A DNA stretch of 53,066 nt from Pseudomonadota bacterium (lineage in GTDB: Bacteria; Myxococcota_A; UBA796; GCA-2862545), in the NCBI GenBank assembly GCA_023954855.1, contig JAGSGY010000034.1:1-53066 (forward strand), written 5' to 3'. Each line of letters starts with the position of its first letter. The first letter of the stretch is position 1. This document shows positions 28,891 to 37,500 of the stretch, piece by piece. A program made the position numbers and the translations under genes. The notes beneath the pieces were generated by a model that ran no database searches, had not been told where the DNA came from, and saw only the letters and a list, made by a program, of their open reading frames with translations.

Positions 28891-29646
28891 CTAAGGCGTG
28901 GCCGCAGCCGTGAAGAGCCCCTTGAGCTCGTCGTAGTTCGTCTGCTCGGCGAGATTGCTCACGGTGAGGTTGTAGACCCCCACCACGTTGTTGTCCCCAT
29001 CGACGATGTAGACATCGCGGTAGGCCACGCCCCACGCAGTCCACACGTTCACAGCAGCAGTGTCTTGCAGCAGACCGATGTCGCGGCCCGTGGTGAAGGT
29101 CACCACGCCACTCTCGTGCCCGGCCTGATTGACGCCGAAGATCGTGACATCGAGGCCCGCGGTCGTGAGCTCGTCCTGCATGGTGTCGAGGTAGCCAAAC
29201 TGGCTACTGCAGTAGCTTCACGTGGCGTGAGTGAAGTACCAGCCACTCACCTTCTGCAGGTAGTCGCGGGGCGACACGGCCTCCCCGGCGGTGGGTGAGG
29301 TCGTCGACACGTCGATGAGCGACCAGTCGGAGAGCGGCCCCGGATCGGTGTCGGTGTCTGCATCTGCGTCCGTGTCTGCGTCCGCATCGGTGTCCGCGTC
29401 CGCATCGGTGTCCGCGTCCGCGTCGGTGTCTGCGTCCGCATCGGTGTCCGCGTCCGCATCGGTGTCCGCGTCCGCGTCGGTGTCCGCATCCGCGTCGGTA
29501 TCGGCGTCCGCGTCCGTGTCGGCATCCGCGTCGGTGTCTGTATCCGCGTCGGTCTCGGTACCCGAGTCGACATCGTCCGGTTCAACCGGGCCACAGGCGG
29601 CGAGCAGTAGGAGCAGGAAGCTGGCGGGAGGTCTCATGGCGCGCAT
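28891..29646 (-). CDS. Candidate selenoprotein: lipoprotein with thioredoxin-like UxxC domain (in-frame UGA)
   Basis: 251 residues if the UGA at 29218-29220 is read as selenocysteine. Lipobox LLLLLAAC with Cys18; then about 70 residues of Asp/Thr/Ala repeats; then a thioredoxin-like domain from about 105. The strand [11 protein letters not shown] leads into U143-S-Y-C146, then helix [14 protein letters not shown], strand [12 protein letters not shown] and [17 protein letters not shown]. The frame is fully open on both sides of this one UGA, which falls at the first position of a CxxC motif. A hairpin fitting a bacterial SECIS lies 10 nt further on. ATG 29646 has AGGTGG 7 nt upstream. Expected role: envelope thiol-disulfide or peroxide reductase anchored in a membrane. 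The alternative is a nonsense-mutated pseudogene. No sel genes are in the window. Confidence 0.75.
29191..29207 (-). promoter_or_regulatory. Candidate bacterial SECIS hairpin downstream of the UGA codon
   Basis: In the mRNA sense, counting U of UGA as 1, bases 14-19 (GUAGCC) pair perfectly with 25-30 (GGCUAC), leaving the loop AGUUU at 20-24. The loop starts 16 nt after the UGA and has G as its second base. As I recall the published bacterial SECIS model, that spacing and a G in the first two loop positions are its main requirements. A competing palindrome, GCUAC-UGCA-GUAGC at 5-18, overlaps it and could be a switch or noise. Confidence 0.6.
29347..29560 (-). repeat. 18-bp tandem repeat coding Asp/Thr/Ala linker
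   Basis: About eleven imperfect copies of TCCGCGTCCGCATCGGTG (plus-strand reading), coding for TDADAD units on the minus strand inside the selenoprotein candidate. Variation is mostly synonymous (CGC/CGT, GCA/GCG). Such linkers are common between lipid anchor and domain in myxobacterial-type lipoproteins. Copy number can change by slippage. Confidence 0.9.
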
Positions 29647-29749
29647 TCTAGCACCACCTGGCGCCTGTGGCTGCCGTCTCTCGTTGCACCCTCGCTTGGC
29701 TCGCACCATCGTTCGCGCTCGCCAGCAGAGGCGGATAGAGGCGGTGTGC

Positions 29750-29826
29750 GCTCCCGTAGCTCAGTCGGATAGAGCACCGGCCTTCTAAGCCGATGGTCGC
29801 AGGTTCGAATCCTGCCGGGGGCACCA
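29750..29826 (+). tRNA. tRNA-Arg (anticodon UCU)
   Basis: 77 nt with an encoded CCA end. Acceptor GCTCCCG pairs with CGGGGGC (one G-T pair), D arm GCTC...GAGC, anticodon loop CTTCTAA (TCT), T arm with GGTTCGAATCC in a CGCAG... CTGCC context, and discriminator A. The bottom pair of the anticodon stem is a C-A mismatch. It reads AGA codons. Its 3' half is repeated in direct orientation at 52297. Confidence 0.95.
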
Positions 29827-29875
29827 TTTAGACCCGTGTTTCAGCGACTCTGAGAGCGCGCTGCTTGGGCCCAGG
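29782..29875 (+). repeat. Left attachment-like direct repeat (tRNA 3' half plus downstream DNA)
   Basis: Bases 29782-29834 are identical to 52297-52349; after two mismatches 29837-29847 matches 52352-52362; then 29848-29875 matches 52476-52503 with one mismatch. The first block spans anticodon loop, T arm, acceptor 3' strand, CCA and 8 bp beyond. Confidence 0.9.
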
Positions 29876-29942
29876 GGTGCACGAACGGACCCGGCGGGGC
29901 TCGTGGGGGAGCTGATCGGTCTCGGAGTAGACATACACGGCC

Positions 29943-30467
29943 CTACTGCTGCTTGCGGTAGACTCGGCGGGTTGTTGCGGTCTGTCCATCTGGCGTGGTC
30001 AGCTTGAGGTCGACAGTCATCACATCTCCAAGGGCTGACAATGACCTGCGCTCGGTCAGGACAGCAGTCCGCCCATCGGCGTCCACCGGTCCGGTGGCCA
30101 CGAGCACCGTGCCGTCGTGGGTCCAGGTCGTGCTCAGGGTGGTGGGCAGGCCAGCGGGATTGACCGTCAGATGGGGCTGACCGTTGAAGAGCAGCACCTG
30201 GTTGTGCACGCCACGGAAGTTGTCGAAGGTCACGGACAGCCGATCTGAGGACTGGGTGATGCTCGCCGTTGCATCGAACCCTGCAGAGACCTTGCGAAGC
30301 AGCCAGGGGACACCCTGCAACTCCAGAAGGGGGTCCATCGGAAGCGAGAGCTGATGGTCAAGCTGCCAGCCACCGGTGAAGTCGACCAGAGGGGCAGGCT
30401 GTGCCAAAGAGCGTGCCGGAAACATGACTAGAAAGACTGCCACAATCCAGCTCTGAAGTGTCTTCAT
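29943..30467 (-). CDS. Secreted hypothetical protein
   Basis: 174 residues, not recognised. Sec signal peptide MKTLQSWIVAVFLVMFPARS followed by LAQPAP (cleavage near SLA-QP). The mature part is beta-rich: FTGGWQLDHQ, ITQSSDRLSVTFDNF, STTWTHDGTVLVATGP, and VMTVDLKLTTPDGQTATTRR. The pattern resembles lipocalin-like or DUF-type stress proteins that start with G-x-W, but no specific family is claimed. ATG 30465-30467 has AGGAG 8 nt upstream. It is the first gene after the tRNA, transcribed towards it, and diverges from the oxidoreductase gene. Confidence 0.7.
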   Translation of the reverse strand: MKTLQSWIVAVFLVMFPARSLAQPAPLVDFTGGWQLDHQLSLPMDPLLELQGVPWLLRKVSAGFDATASITQSSDRLSVTFDNFRGVHNQVLLFNGQPHLTVNPAGLPTTLSTTWTHDGTVLVATGPVDADGRTAVLTERRSLSALGDVMTVDLKLTTPDGQTATTRRVYRKQQ

Positions 30468-30660
30468 GTGCCAGCTCCTGGCGTCGGTATACAACGGACG
30501 AACGGCAAAGGATGTCGTACGGCATGTCGAATTGTAACGACAGGGGGCGTCGAACAGCGGATGCGTGTCGATGCCTTTCTACACGGAATTCTACAGAGGG
30601 TCGACCCACCGGAGGAGTACATCTAAGACACCTCTGGAACCCGATACGAGGAGTTGAGCG

Positions 30661-32970
30661 ATGTCCACGACCGTGCAGTCTGTCTGTGTTCTCTGCAGCC
30701 ACAACTGCGGTGTGAACCTTGAGGTCGAGGACAACCAGATCGTCAAGGTCGCCGCTGACGCCGACAATGTGTTCACCAACGGCTACACCTGCAACAAGGT
30801 CTACCGGATCGCCCATTACGTGGATCACAAACAGCGGGTGAAGGCGCCTCAGAAGCGACAGCCCGATGGCAGCTACGCCACCATCTCCTGGGAGCAAGCG
30901 ACCCAAGAGATCGGCGAGAAGCTAAAGGCACTCACGGGGTCGCATGGACCAGACACCCTGGCCTTCGTCGGCATTGGTGGGCAAGGGAATCACCTCAGCA
31001 CCCTGTATGCGTTGGCATTTCTCACCGGTGTGGGCTCGAGGTGGTGGTTCAACGCCCTGGCTCAGGAGAAGACCCAGCGGGCGCTGGTAGATGGCTGGAT
31101 GCTCAAGGCACCCGTCGGTGCCATGATGGTCGGACACGCCGAAGAAGCCGACGTGTGCATCATCTTTGGCAGCAACCCTGCGCTCAGCCAGCGTGGCGTC
31201 GAGCCCCATCGCATGCTGCGCGCCTTCAAGAAGGACCCGGAGCGCACCCTCATTGTCGTGGACCCGCGCTACACCGAAACGGCGCGGCTGGCCGATCAGC
31301 ACCTGCCCGTCCAGGTTGGAACCGACACCTACCTCCTGCTTGCCATGGCCGGCGTCATTGTGCAGGAAGCCCTGTACAACGAGGCCTTTGTCGCGGACCG
31401 TACCACCGGCTTTGACGTGATTTCCCCGGTGCTGGCCGACATCAATGTGGTCGAGATGGCCGGTCGGTGTGGCCTGGAAGCGGCCAGTATTCGCGAAGTC
31501 GCACGAAGCTTTGCCGCAGCGAAGCGCGGCTGTATTGAGCTGGACCTCGGCCTAGAACAGAGTCGATTCAACACCCTGACCGCCTACCTCATCCGGCTTC
31601 TCTTGGTGATGACCGACAACCTGGGCCGAGAGGGCGGTGCGGTGTTCGTGAGTGTATTTGGCCCAAAGCTCCCCGCCCCAAACAGGTCCCCGAAGGCGGC
31701 TCCCGTGTCCGGCATTCCCGGCATCGCCATCATGGCTCCGGTGCCAATGTTTTCACCGGCTCTGTTTGCCGAAGAGGTGCTCAACGAGCGCCCCAATCGC
31801 ATTCGCGCGGTGATCGTGGAGGGAAGCAATCCGATGTTGACGTACCCCGAGACCCCCCGCGTCCGAGAGGCCTTCGAGCAGCTCGAGCTGAGTGTGGTGA
31901 TTGATCCTGCCTTCAACGAAACGGCGTGGATGGCGGACTATGTGCTCCCCGCACCGGTCAACTATGAGAAGTGGGAGATGGCGGCCTTTCCTAAGCCCTT
32001 TCCGCTGCTTGGCATCCAAGTGCGGGTACCCGCGCTGAAGGGACCGGCGGAGGCCCTCTCCGAGCCTGAGATCTATCACCGCATCGCAACGAAGATGGGG
32101 CTGATCCGGCCAGCCCCCCGAGTGCTTCATTGGCTGGCTCGGCGGGCGCACAGACCGCTCTGGGGGGTGGTCTATCTGCTCACGCTCGCCCCCATTGCTC
32201 TTCTGGCTGCTCGAAGCCTCAAGCGCTCCATAGCGATGGCAATGTTCTGGCTGTACGAGTCTCTCGGGCCGACCTTGCAGGCTCCCCAGCTCGCGTCCGT
32301 TTGGGCCCAATGCCTTGGCGCCGCGCTGACCCGACGGGCGGATGTGGTGCGTCAGTTCCCAGAGTTGGCAAAGACCCGAAACCCAGTGGCCATTACCCAA
32401 TGGCTGTTCAAACAAGTGATGGCTCACCCGGAGGGCGCCATCCTCGGCCGGCTCGACGTTGAGCATCACCTTCAGGACCACATCGGCTACGCAGACGGTC
32501 GCATTCGACTCGCCCCCGAGCCCATGCTCGCTGAGCTTGAGCGTGCCTTGAACGACGAACTGCCGGCCGACCATGACTATCCATTCGTTCTCAACGGTGG
32601 CATGCGCACGCACTGGACCGCGAATACGAACTTCCGCGATCCTGCATGGCGCAAGGGCTCGGGTCCGCACTGTGCGCTGCGGATGAACACCGACGAGGCC
32701 ACGCGATTGGGTTTCAAGAAGGGTGACTCGGTTCGGGTGTTCACCAGGACTGGCACGGTCACCTTGCCCCTGCTGCCTGAGAAACACGTCCAAGTCGGAC
32801 ATGTTCACATCCCAAACGGCTTCGGAAACTGCTATCCCGATCCGGAGAGCGGCAAGATCAAGACCTCTGGGGTCAACATCAACGAATTGACCGATGCGAC
32901 CCATCGGGACCCGTTCACAGGCTGCCCGCACCACAAATTCGTCCGCTGTCAGGTCGAAGGGGCGTGCTGA
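30661..32970 (+). CDS. Molybdopterin-dependent oxidoreductase (bis-MGD, 4Fe-4S type)
   Basis: 769 residues. An N-terminal [4Fe-4S] domain has Cys9-x2-Cys12-x3-Cys16-x27-Cys44. The molybdopterin core follows with GIGGQGNHLSTLYALAF, WFNALAQEKTQRALVDGW, VCIIFGSNPALSQRG, VVDPRYTETARLADQHLPV and VEGSNPMLTYPE. The C-terminal molydop-binding domain starts near VLNGGMRTHWTANTNFRDP. No Tat signal is visible, so it is probably cytoplasmic. No Fe-S or NAD-binding partner subunit is adjacent. An extra segment of about 100 residues between domains III and IV contains a hydrophobic stretch (VVYLLTLAPIALLAAR). Substrate unknown; the NALAQEKT group is broadly annotated as formate dehydrogenase or acetylene-hydratase-like. 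Strong start: GAGGAG 7 nt before ATG. Confidence 0.9.
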   Translation: MSTTVQSVCVLCSHNCGVNLEVEDNQIVKVAADADNVFTNGYTCNKVYRIAHYVDHKQRVKAPQKRQPDGSYATISWEQATQEIGEKLKALTGSHGPDTLAFVGIGGQGNHLSTLYALAFLTGVGSRWWFNALAQEKTQRALVDGWMLKAPVGAMMVGHAEEADVCIIFGSNPALSQRGVEPHRMLRAFKKDPERTLIVVDPRYTETARLADQHLPVQVGTDTYLLLAMAGVIVQEALYNEAFVADRTTGFDVISPVLADINVVEMAGRCGLEAASIREVARSFAAAKRGCIELDLGLEQSRFNTLTAYLIRLLLVMTDNLGREGGAVFVSVFGPKLPAPNRSPKAAPVSGIPGIAIMAPVPMFSPALFAEEVLNERPNRIRAVIVEGSNPMLTYPETPRVREAFEQLELSVVIDPAFNETAWMADYVLPAPVNYEKWEMAAFPKPFPLLGIQVRVPALKGPAEALSEPEIYHRIATKMGLIRPAPRVLHWLARRAHRPLWGVVYLLTLAPIALLAARSLKRSIAMAMFWLYESLGPTLQAPQLASVWAQCLGAALTRRADVVRQFPELAKTRNPVAITQWLFKQVMAHPEGAILGRLDVEHHLQDHIGYADGRIRLAPEPMLAELERALNDELPADHDYPFVLNGGMRTHWTANTNFRDPAWRKGSGPHCALRMNTDEATRLGFKKGDSVRVFTRTGTVTLPLLPEKHVQVGHVHIPNGFGNCYPDPESGKIKTSGVNINELTDATHRDPFTGCPHHKFVRCQVEGAC

Positions 32971-33048
32971 CGGCACCAAATCCATCCGTACAACTACCCC
33001 AAACGCCATTCCATTCGCCTCATAGTAGGCTCCGCGCCGGAGAGTACC

Positions 33049-34485
33049 CTGGCCACATCCGCCCGCATTCTGGTCGTCGATGACAACCCGGACAATATCC
33101 GTGTGGCTGTCGCCCATCTCGAGTCCCACGGCTTCGATATGCGCGCCGCTCGTGATGGAAAGACAGCGTTGAAGCGGGTCGCGACGGCCCCCGTCGACCT
33201 CATCTTGTTGGACGTCGAGATGCCGGGACTGGACGGGTACGAAACCTGCCGTCGCTTGAAGGCCGCCCCAGCTTCCGCACACATTCCCGTGGTGTTCATG
33301 ACTTCACACACCGATGTGCAGAGCAAGGTCACGGCCTTGTCTGTGGGTGCGGTCGACTACATCACCAAACCGTTCGAGCCCCTAGAGTTGTTGGCCCGCG
33401 TGCGCACGCATCTGAGAATTGGGGAGCTGCAGGAGACCTTGGCGAGCCGCAACCTCGAGCTCGAGGCACTGACTGCAAGCCTCGCGCAGCGAGTCGCGGA
33501 GCAGGTTCAGACACTCGTAGAGCGCAACGAAGAGGTGGAGCGCCTCAACCGGCACTTAAGAACTCAAGTTCAGGACCGCTCATCCGCGCTCTCACACGCA
33601 TTGAGAAGGCTCTCCGAGGGTCGGGATGACGACGAGTCGCTCGATGGTCGGGTGCTGGATGGCCGATACGAGGTGCAGGCACCGCTGGCCAAGGGCGGCA
33701 TGGGAGCTGTGTACACAGGCCTGGATCGGCAGTCGGGCCAGGCGGTCGCCATCAAGGTGATACGCGGCGATGGCGTACACCCCGAGCAGATTGCGCGGTT
33801 TCTGCGCGAAGCGAAGATGGCCGCCAAGGTCGACCATCCTGCCGTCGTCCGGATGCTGCACATCGACATTCACGACGACGGACTGCTGTACCAAGTTCAA
33901 GAGTTGGTACCGGGCGCCACGCTGTTGGCGGTCCTGGAACAGCACGGGCACTTGCCGGCCGGTCAGGCCGCACGTCTGCTTTCCGTGCTTGCGGGCGCCT
34001 TGGCAGCCGCCCATGCGGTGGGGGTCGTTCATCGCGATCTAAAGCCGAGCAACATCATCCTGACCGACACTTCCCCAGGGTTGAAGCTCGTAGACTTTGG
34101 GATCTCGAAGGGAGGGGCGGACCATCCTGAGGACAACTCCACCCAGGATGGCTTCGCGATGGAGTCCAACATCACCCAAGTCGGACAGGCGGTCGGCACG
34201 CCCGGATTTATGAGTCCTGAACAGCGCTTTGGGCTCTCCGAGGGACCGGCGTCGGACGTGTTCGCGTTTGGAATTCTGGCTCACTTGGTGTTTACGGGAG
34301 CTCGCTCCAAAGACGGGGTCGCCACGAAGATGCCTCCATCAATTGGCAACCTCATCGGGTTGTGTGGCAACTACGAACCGGATTCTCGGCCGCAAGCCCA
34401 AGCCATAGCTGTTGAGTTGAGTGCGTTCGCGGATGCAGCCGGCGTACCACCGCTCCATGTGTTGGGGATAAGCACCGTCGACTAG
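33049..34485 (+). CDS. Receiver domain fused to Ser/Thr protein kinase, likely CTG start
   Basis: 478 residues from CTG 33049. An N-terminal receiver (RILVVDDNPDNIRVAVAHLE; phospho-acceptor Asp55 in LILLDVEMPG; Lys in ITKPF) is followed by a coiled coil (about 125-180) and a full kinase domain with LAKGGMGAVYTG, AIKVIRG, VVHRDLKPSN, KLVDFGISKGG and GTPGFMSPEQ. The nearest standard start (GTG 33103) would delete the first strand and the DD pair of the receiver. Between the previous in-frame stop and 33103 the only well-placed initiation codon is CTG 33049, with GGAG 6 nt upstream. It probably couples a two-component input to Ser/Thr phosphorylation. It stands 86 bp upstream of the trifunctional kinase gene on the same strand. 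Confidence 0.85.
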   Translation: MATSARILVVDDNPDNIRVAVAHLESHGFDMRAARDGKTALKRVATAPVDLILLDVEMPGLDGYETCRRLKAAPASAHIPVVFMTSHTDVQSKVTALSVGAVDYITKPFEPLELLARVRTHLRIGELQETLASRNLELEALTASLAQRVAEQVQTLVERNEEVERLNRHLRTQVQDRSSALSHALRRLSEGRDDDESLDGRVLDGRYEVQAPLAKGGMGAVYTGLDRQSGQAVAIKVIRGDGVHPEQIARFLREAKMAAKVDHPAVVRMLHIDIHDDGLLYQVQELVPGATLLAVLEQHGHLPAGQAARLLSVLAGALAAAHAVGVVHRDLKPSNIILTDTSPGLKLVDFGISKGGADHPEDNSTQDGFAMESNITQVGQAVGTPGFMSPEQRFGLSEGPASDVFAFGILAHLVFTGARSKDGVATKMPPSIGNLIGLCGNYEPDSRPQAQAIAVELSAFADAAGVPPLHVLGISTVD

Positions 34486-34571
34486 AGCGCGGTTTGGTGT
34501 CGTTGTCTTTCTACAGGTCGTTCGACACACTTCTTCCCCGCCAACCAGTACCATCGGTCTGACGGGGAACA

Positions 34572-37500
34572 ATGAAGATCACGGGTTTCAGAAATCTTGC
34601 GCGCTTGCATGATGGCGGACAGGCCATCGTCTACCGAGCGACACGCGCGGCAGATGGTCGCCCGGTGGTGCTCAAGATGCTTCGGGGGCCGTACCCGACG
34701 CCTGCGCAACAGGCGCGCTTTCGAAAAGAGTACGACCTGACCCAGCACCTTGCTGGTAGCGGAGTTGTGGTCGTCGAGGGGTGGGTGAACGCCTCTGGGC
34801 TACCCATCATCGTTCTCGAGGATTTCGGTGCTGAGTCGTTGGAGCGGGTGTGGCCCAAGAGCGCACCCCCAGTCGCCGATGGGATCAGGGTCGCCATCGC
34901 GATTGTTGAGGCGCTTCAGCGGGTGCATGACGCGCGGGTTCTTCACCTCGATGTGAACCCCTCCAACATCATCTATTGCGAGGCCACAGGCGTCGTGAAG
35001 CTCATCGACTTCGGGCTGTCCACGGACCTCCCCAGGCAGTCAGCCTCTCTGCGTGCAGACCTTGTCATGCAGGGCACGCTGCGTTTTGTGGCGCCGGAGC
35101 AGACCGGGCGAATGAATCGTAGTGTTGACTACCGAAGTGACTTCTACTCTTTGGGCGCAACACTCTACTGGTTATTCACCGGGCAAGCACCGTTTTCGTC
35201 CGACGACCCACTCGAGCTGGTCCACGCCCACATCGCCCGAAAGCCTGCTCCCCTTCCCGGCGTGCCGGCGGCGCTATCTCGGGTCGTTTTGAAGCTGCTT
35301 TGCAAGAACGCGGAAGACCGCTATCAGAGCACGTTTGGCATTCTGGCTGATCTGCGACAATGCGCCGCAATGATCGCGGGTGAGGTCGACGGCGAAGGCT
35401 TCTACCCAGGCAGTGAAGACCGGCCCTCCAACTTTCGTATTCCAGAGAGACTGTACGGACGCGAAGGCGAGCTCACATCACTTCTTGACGCCTTCGACCG
35501 CGTCGCGAGTGGAGGTCGCGAGGTCGTGCTGGTGCAGGGGCGCTCAGGGATGGGCAAGACCGCGCTGGTTCTTGAACTGCAGCGGTCGCTCGTCGCGCGC
35601 CGGGGTGTGTTTGTTGCGGGCAAATTCGAACAGTTCAAGCGCGGGGTGCCCTATGCAAGTCTGGCGACGGCACTGCGCCAGTTCGTTCGGCAGCTGCTCA
35701 CCGGTCGAGAGGGAGACGTCCTGCGGTGGGGCGAGCGCCTAACCGCCGCGGTCTCTCCGAATGGGCGCCTGCTGATCCAGATGATTCCAGAGCTCCAGCA
35801 CTTCCTGGGCGAGCAGCCCGCTCTGCCGGCACTCCCACCGCTCGAGGCGGAGGCGCGGCTACATCGCACCGTGCGTCTATTCATGCGGGAGCTCGCGACC
35901 GCCGAACACCCGCTGGTGTTGTTCATGGACGACTTGCAGTGGGCCGATCTGCCCAGCATTTCGCTCCTAAAGGTATTGGCCACGGATGCAGGCGGCAGCC
36001 ACGTATTGATTCTCGGTGCATACCGGGACAAGGAGGTGTCAGCCGGGCACCCACTACACGGGCTTCTGCAGGATCTCGAAACGGAACAGGTGCCTGTTTC
36101 CACCGTTGTACTGGGACCTTTGACCCACGGTGACGTGCAACGCCTGATGTCCGACACACTGCACCTACCCATCGATGAAGTGGCGGATCTGGCGCATTGG
36201 TGTCGAGACAAGACAGCGGGCAACCCGTTTTTCTTGCATCGCTTTCTACAATCGCTCTCGCCTGGGGGCCTGCTGCGCTTCGACACAGAGGCCGGTGGTT
36301 GGACCTGGGATCTGGAACGCATCCGAGCCCTGCAGGTGACGGACAATGTGGTCTCGTTCCTGACCGACTCCTTGAGCCGTTTCTCGCCGGGTGAGCAACG
36401 ACAGCTTCAAGCGGCTTCGATTCTCGGCGCGGACTTCGGTGTGGCCGAGCTCTCGGCTGCGAGCGGCCTATCGGTCGAAGAGGTCTTGGAGGAACTGGCA
36501 AGGCCACTGCACGAAGGGCTCATCGAGGAGATTTCCGCTGGCGGAGATGGCACCGACGTCCACTTCCGTTTCCTTCACGACCGCATTCAGCAGGCAGCCT
36601 ACGAAGCGGCGACGCTCGACACCCGGCAGCGACTCCATCAGCAGTTTGGCGAACGATTGTTGCTGCGGACCGAAGAAGCGGAACTCAGCGATGAACTCTT
36701 CGACATTGTGAACCACCTCAACTTGGGGCTTGTTGCGCCAGAGCAGTCCTATCGACTGGCGAGCTTGAACGTCGCTGCAGGTCGCCGGGCTCTCACCTCG
36801 TCCGCGTACGAGCCTGCCGACCATTACCTACGGGCCGCCCGGGAAATACTGGGAGATTCCGCGTGGGTTGACCAACCTGAACGGATGCGCGAAGTCACTC
36901 TGATTGCAGCTCGAACGGCGTATCTGAGGTCGGACTACGGGCAGATGGACTCGCTCATTGCTGACGCCACCCTTCACGCGCGAGATGATCTCGATCGCAT
37001 TCGGGCCCTGCGTATTCGGATCGACGCACTGATCGTGCGAAACAAGAATGCGAAGGCCCTTGATGTGGGTCTGAGGGCGCTCAAGTTGCTGGACATCGAG
37101 CTGCCCTCCACACCCACAGAGGCGGACATCGGCGCTGGTCTCGGCGCGACATTTGCCCGCCTGGAAGACGTGGACCTGGATGGCATTCCCGATCAGACGC
37201 CTCCCGAGGATCCCGCAAGTCTGCTGGCGATGGAGATGCTGTGCGTGTTGGCGCCGCCGGCCTACTACGTCAACCAGGCGTTGCTTCCGCTCTTGGGGGT
37301 TGAGTTGGTGCGACTCACTCTGGAGCACGGGCCAACGCCAGAATCCTCCTACGGGTTTGCCCTGCTGGGCCTCGTGCTGTGTGACGTCGGGCACATTGAT
37401 CAGGGCTACGAATTCGGCCGCCTGTCTTGGCGGTTGGCTTGTCGATTCGACAACAAGCGCATGCGCGTTCGCTCAGGCCACGTCTTCAACGGCTTTTCTC

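Noticed and set aside
29347-29560. Possible CRISPR array
   Set aside because: The 18-bp units are directly adjacent without spacers and encode a regular protein linker.
28891-29646. Reading the split gene as two genes or a pseudogene
   Set aside because: There is only one stop, no frameshift, no start signal for a separate downstream gene, and the stop sits at a redox Cys position with a fitting hairpin. The pseudogene option is kept as the main alternative but judged less likely.
29291-29788. 165-codon plus-strand frame rich in SASASV repeats
   Set aside because: It is the complement of the Asp/Thr/Ala repeat and runs into the tRNA gene.
31753-33282. 509-codon minus-strand open frame
   Set aside because: Antisense to the molybdopterin oxidoreductase and receiver-kinase genes; composition is that of a GC-rich shadow frame.
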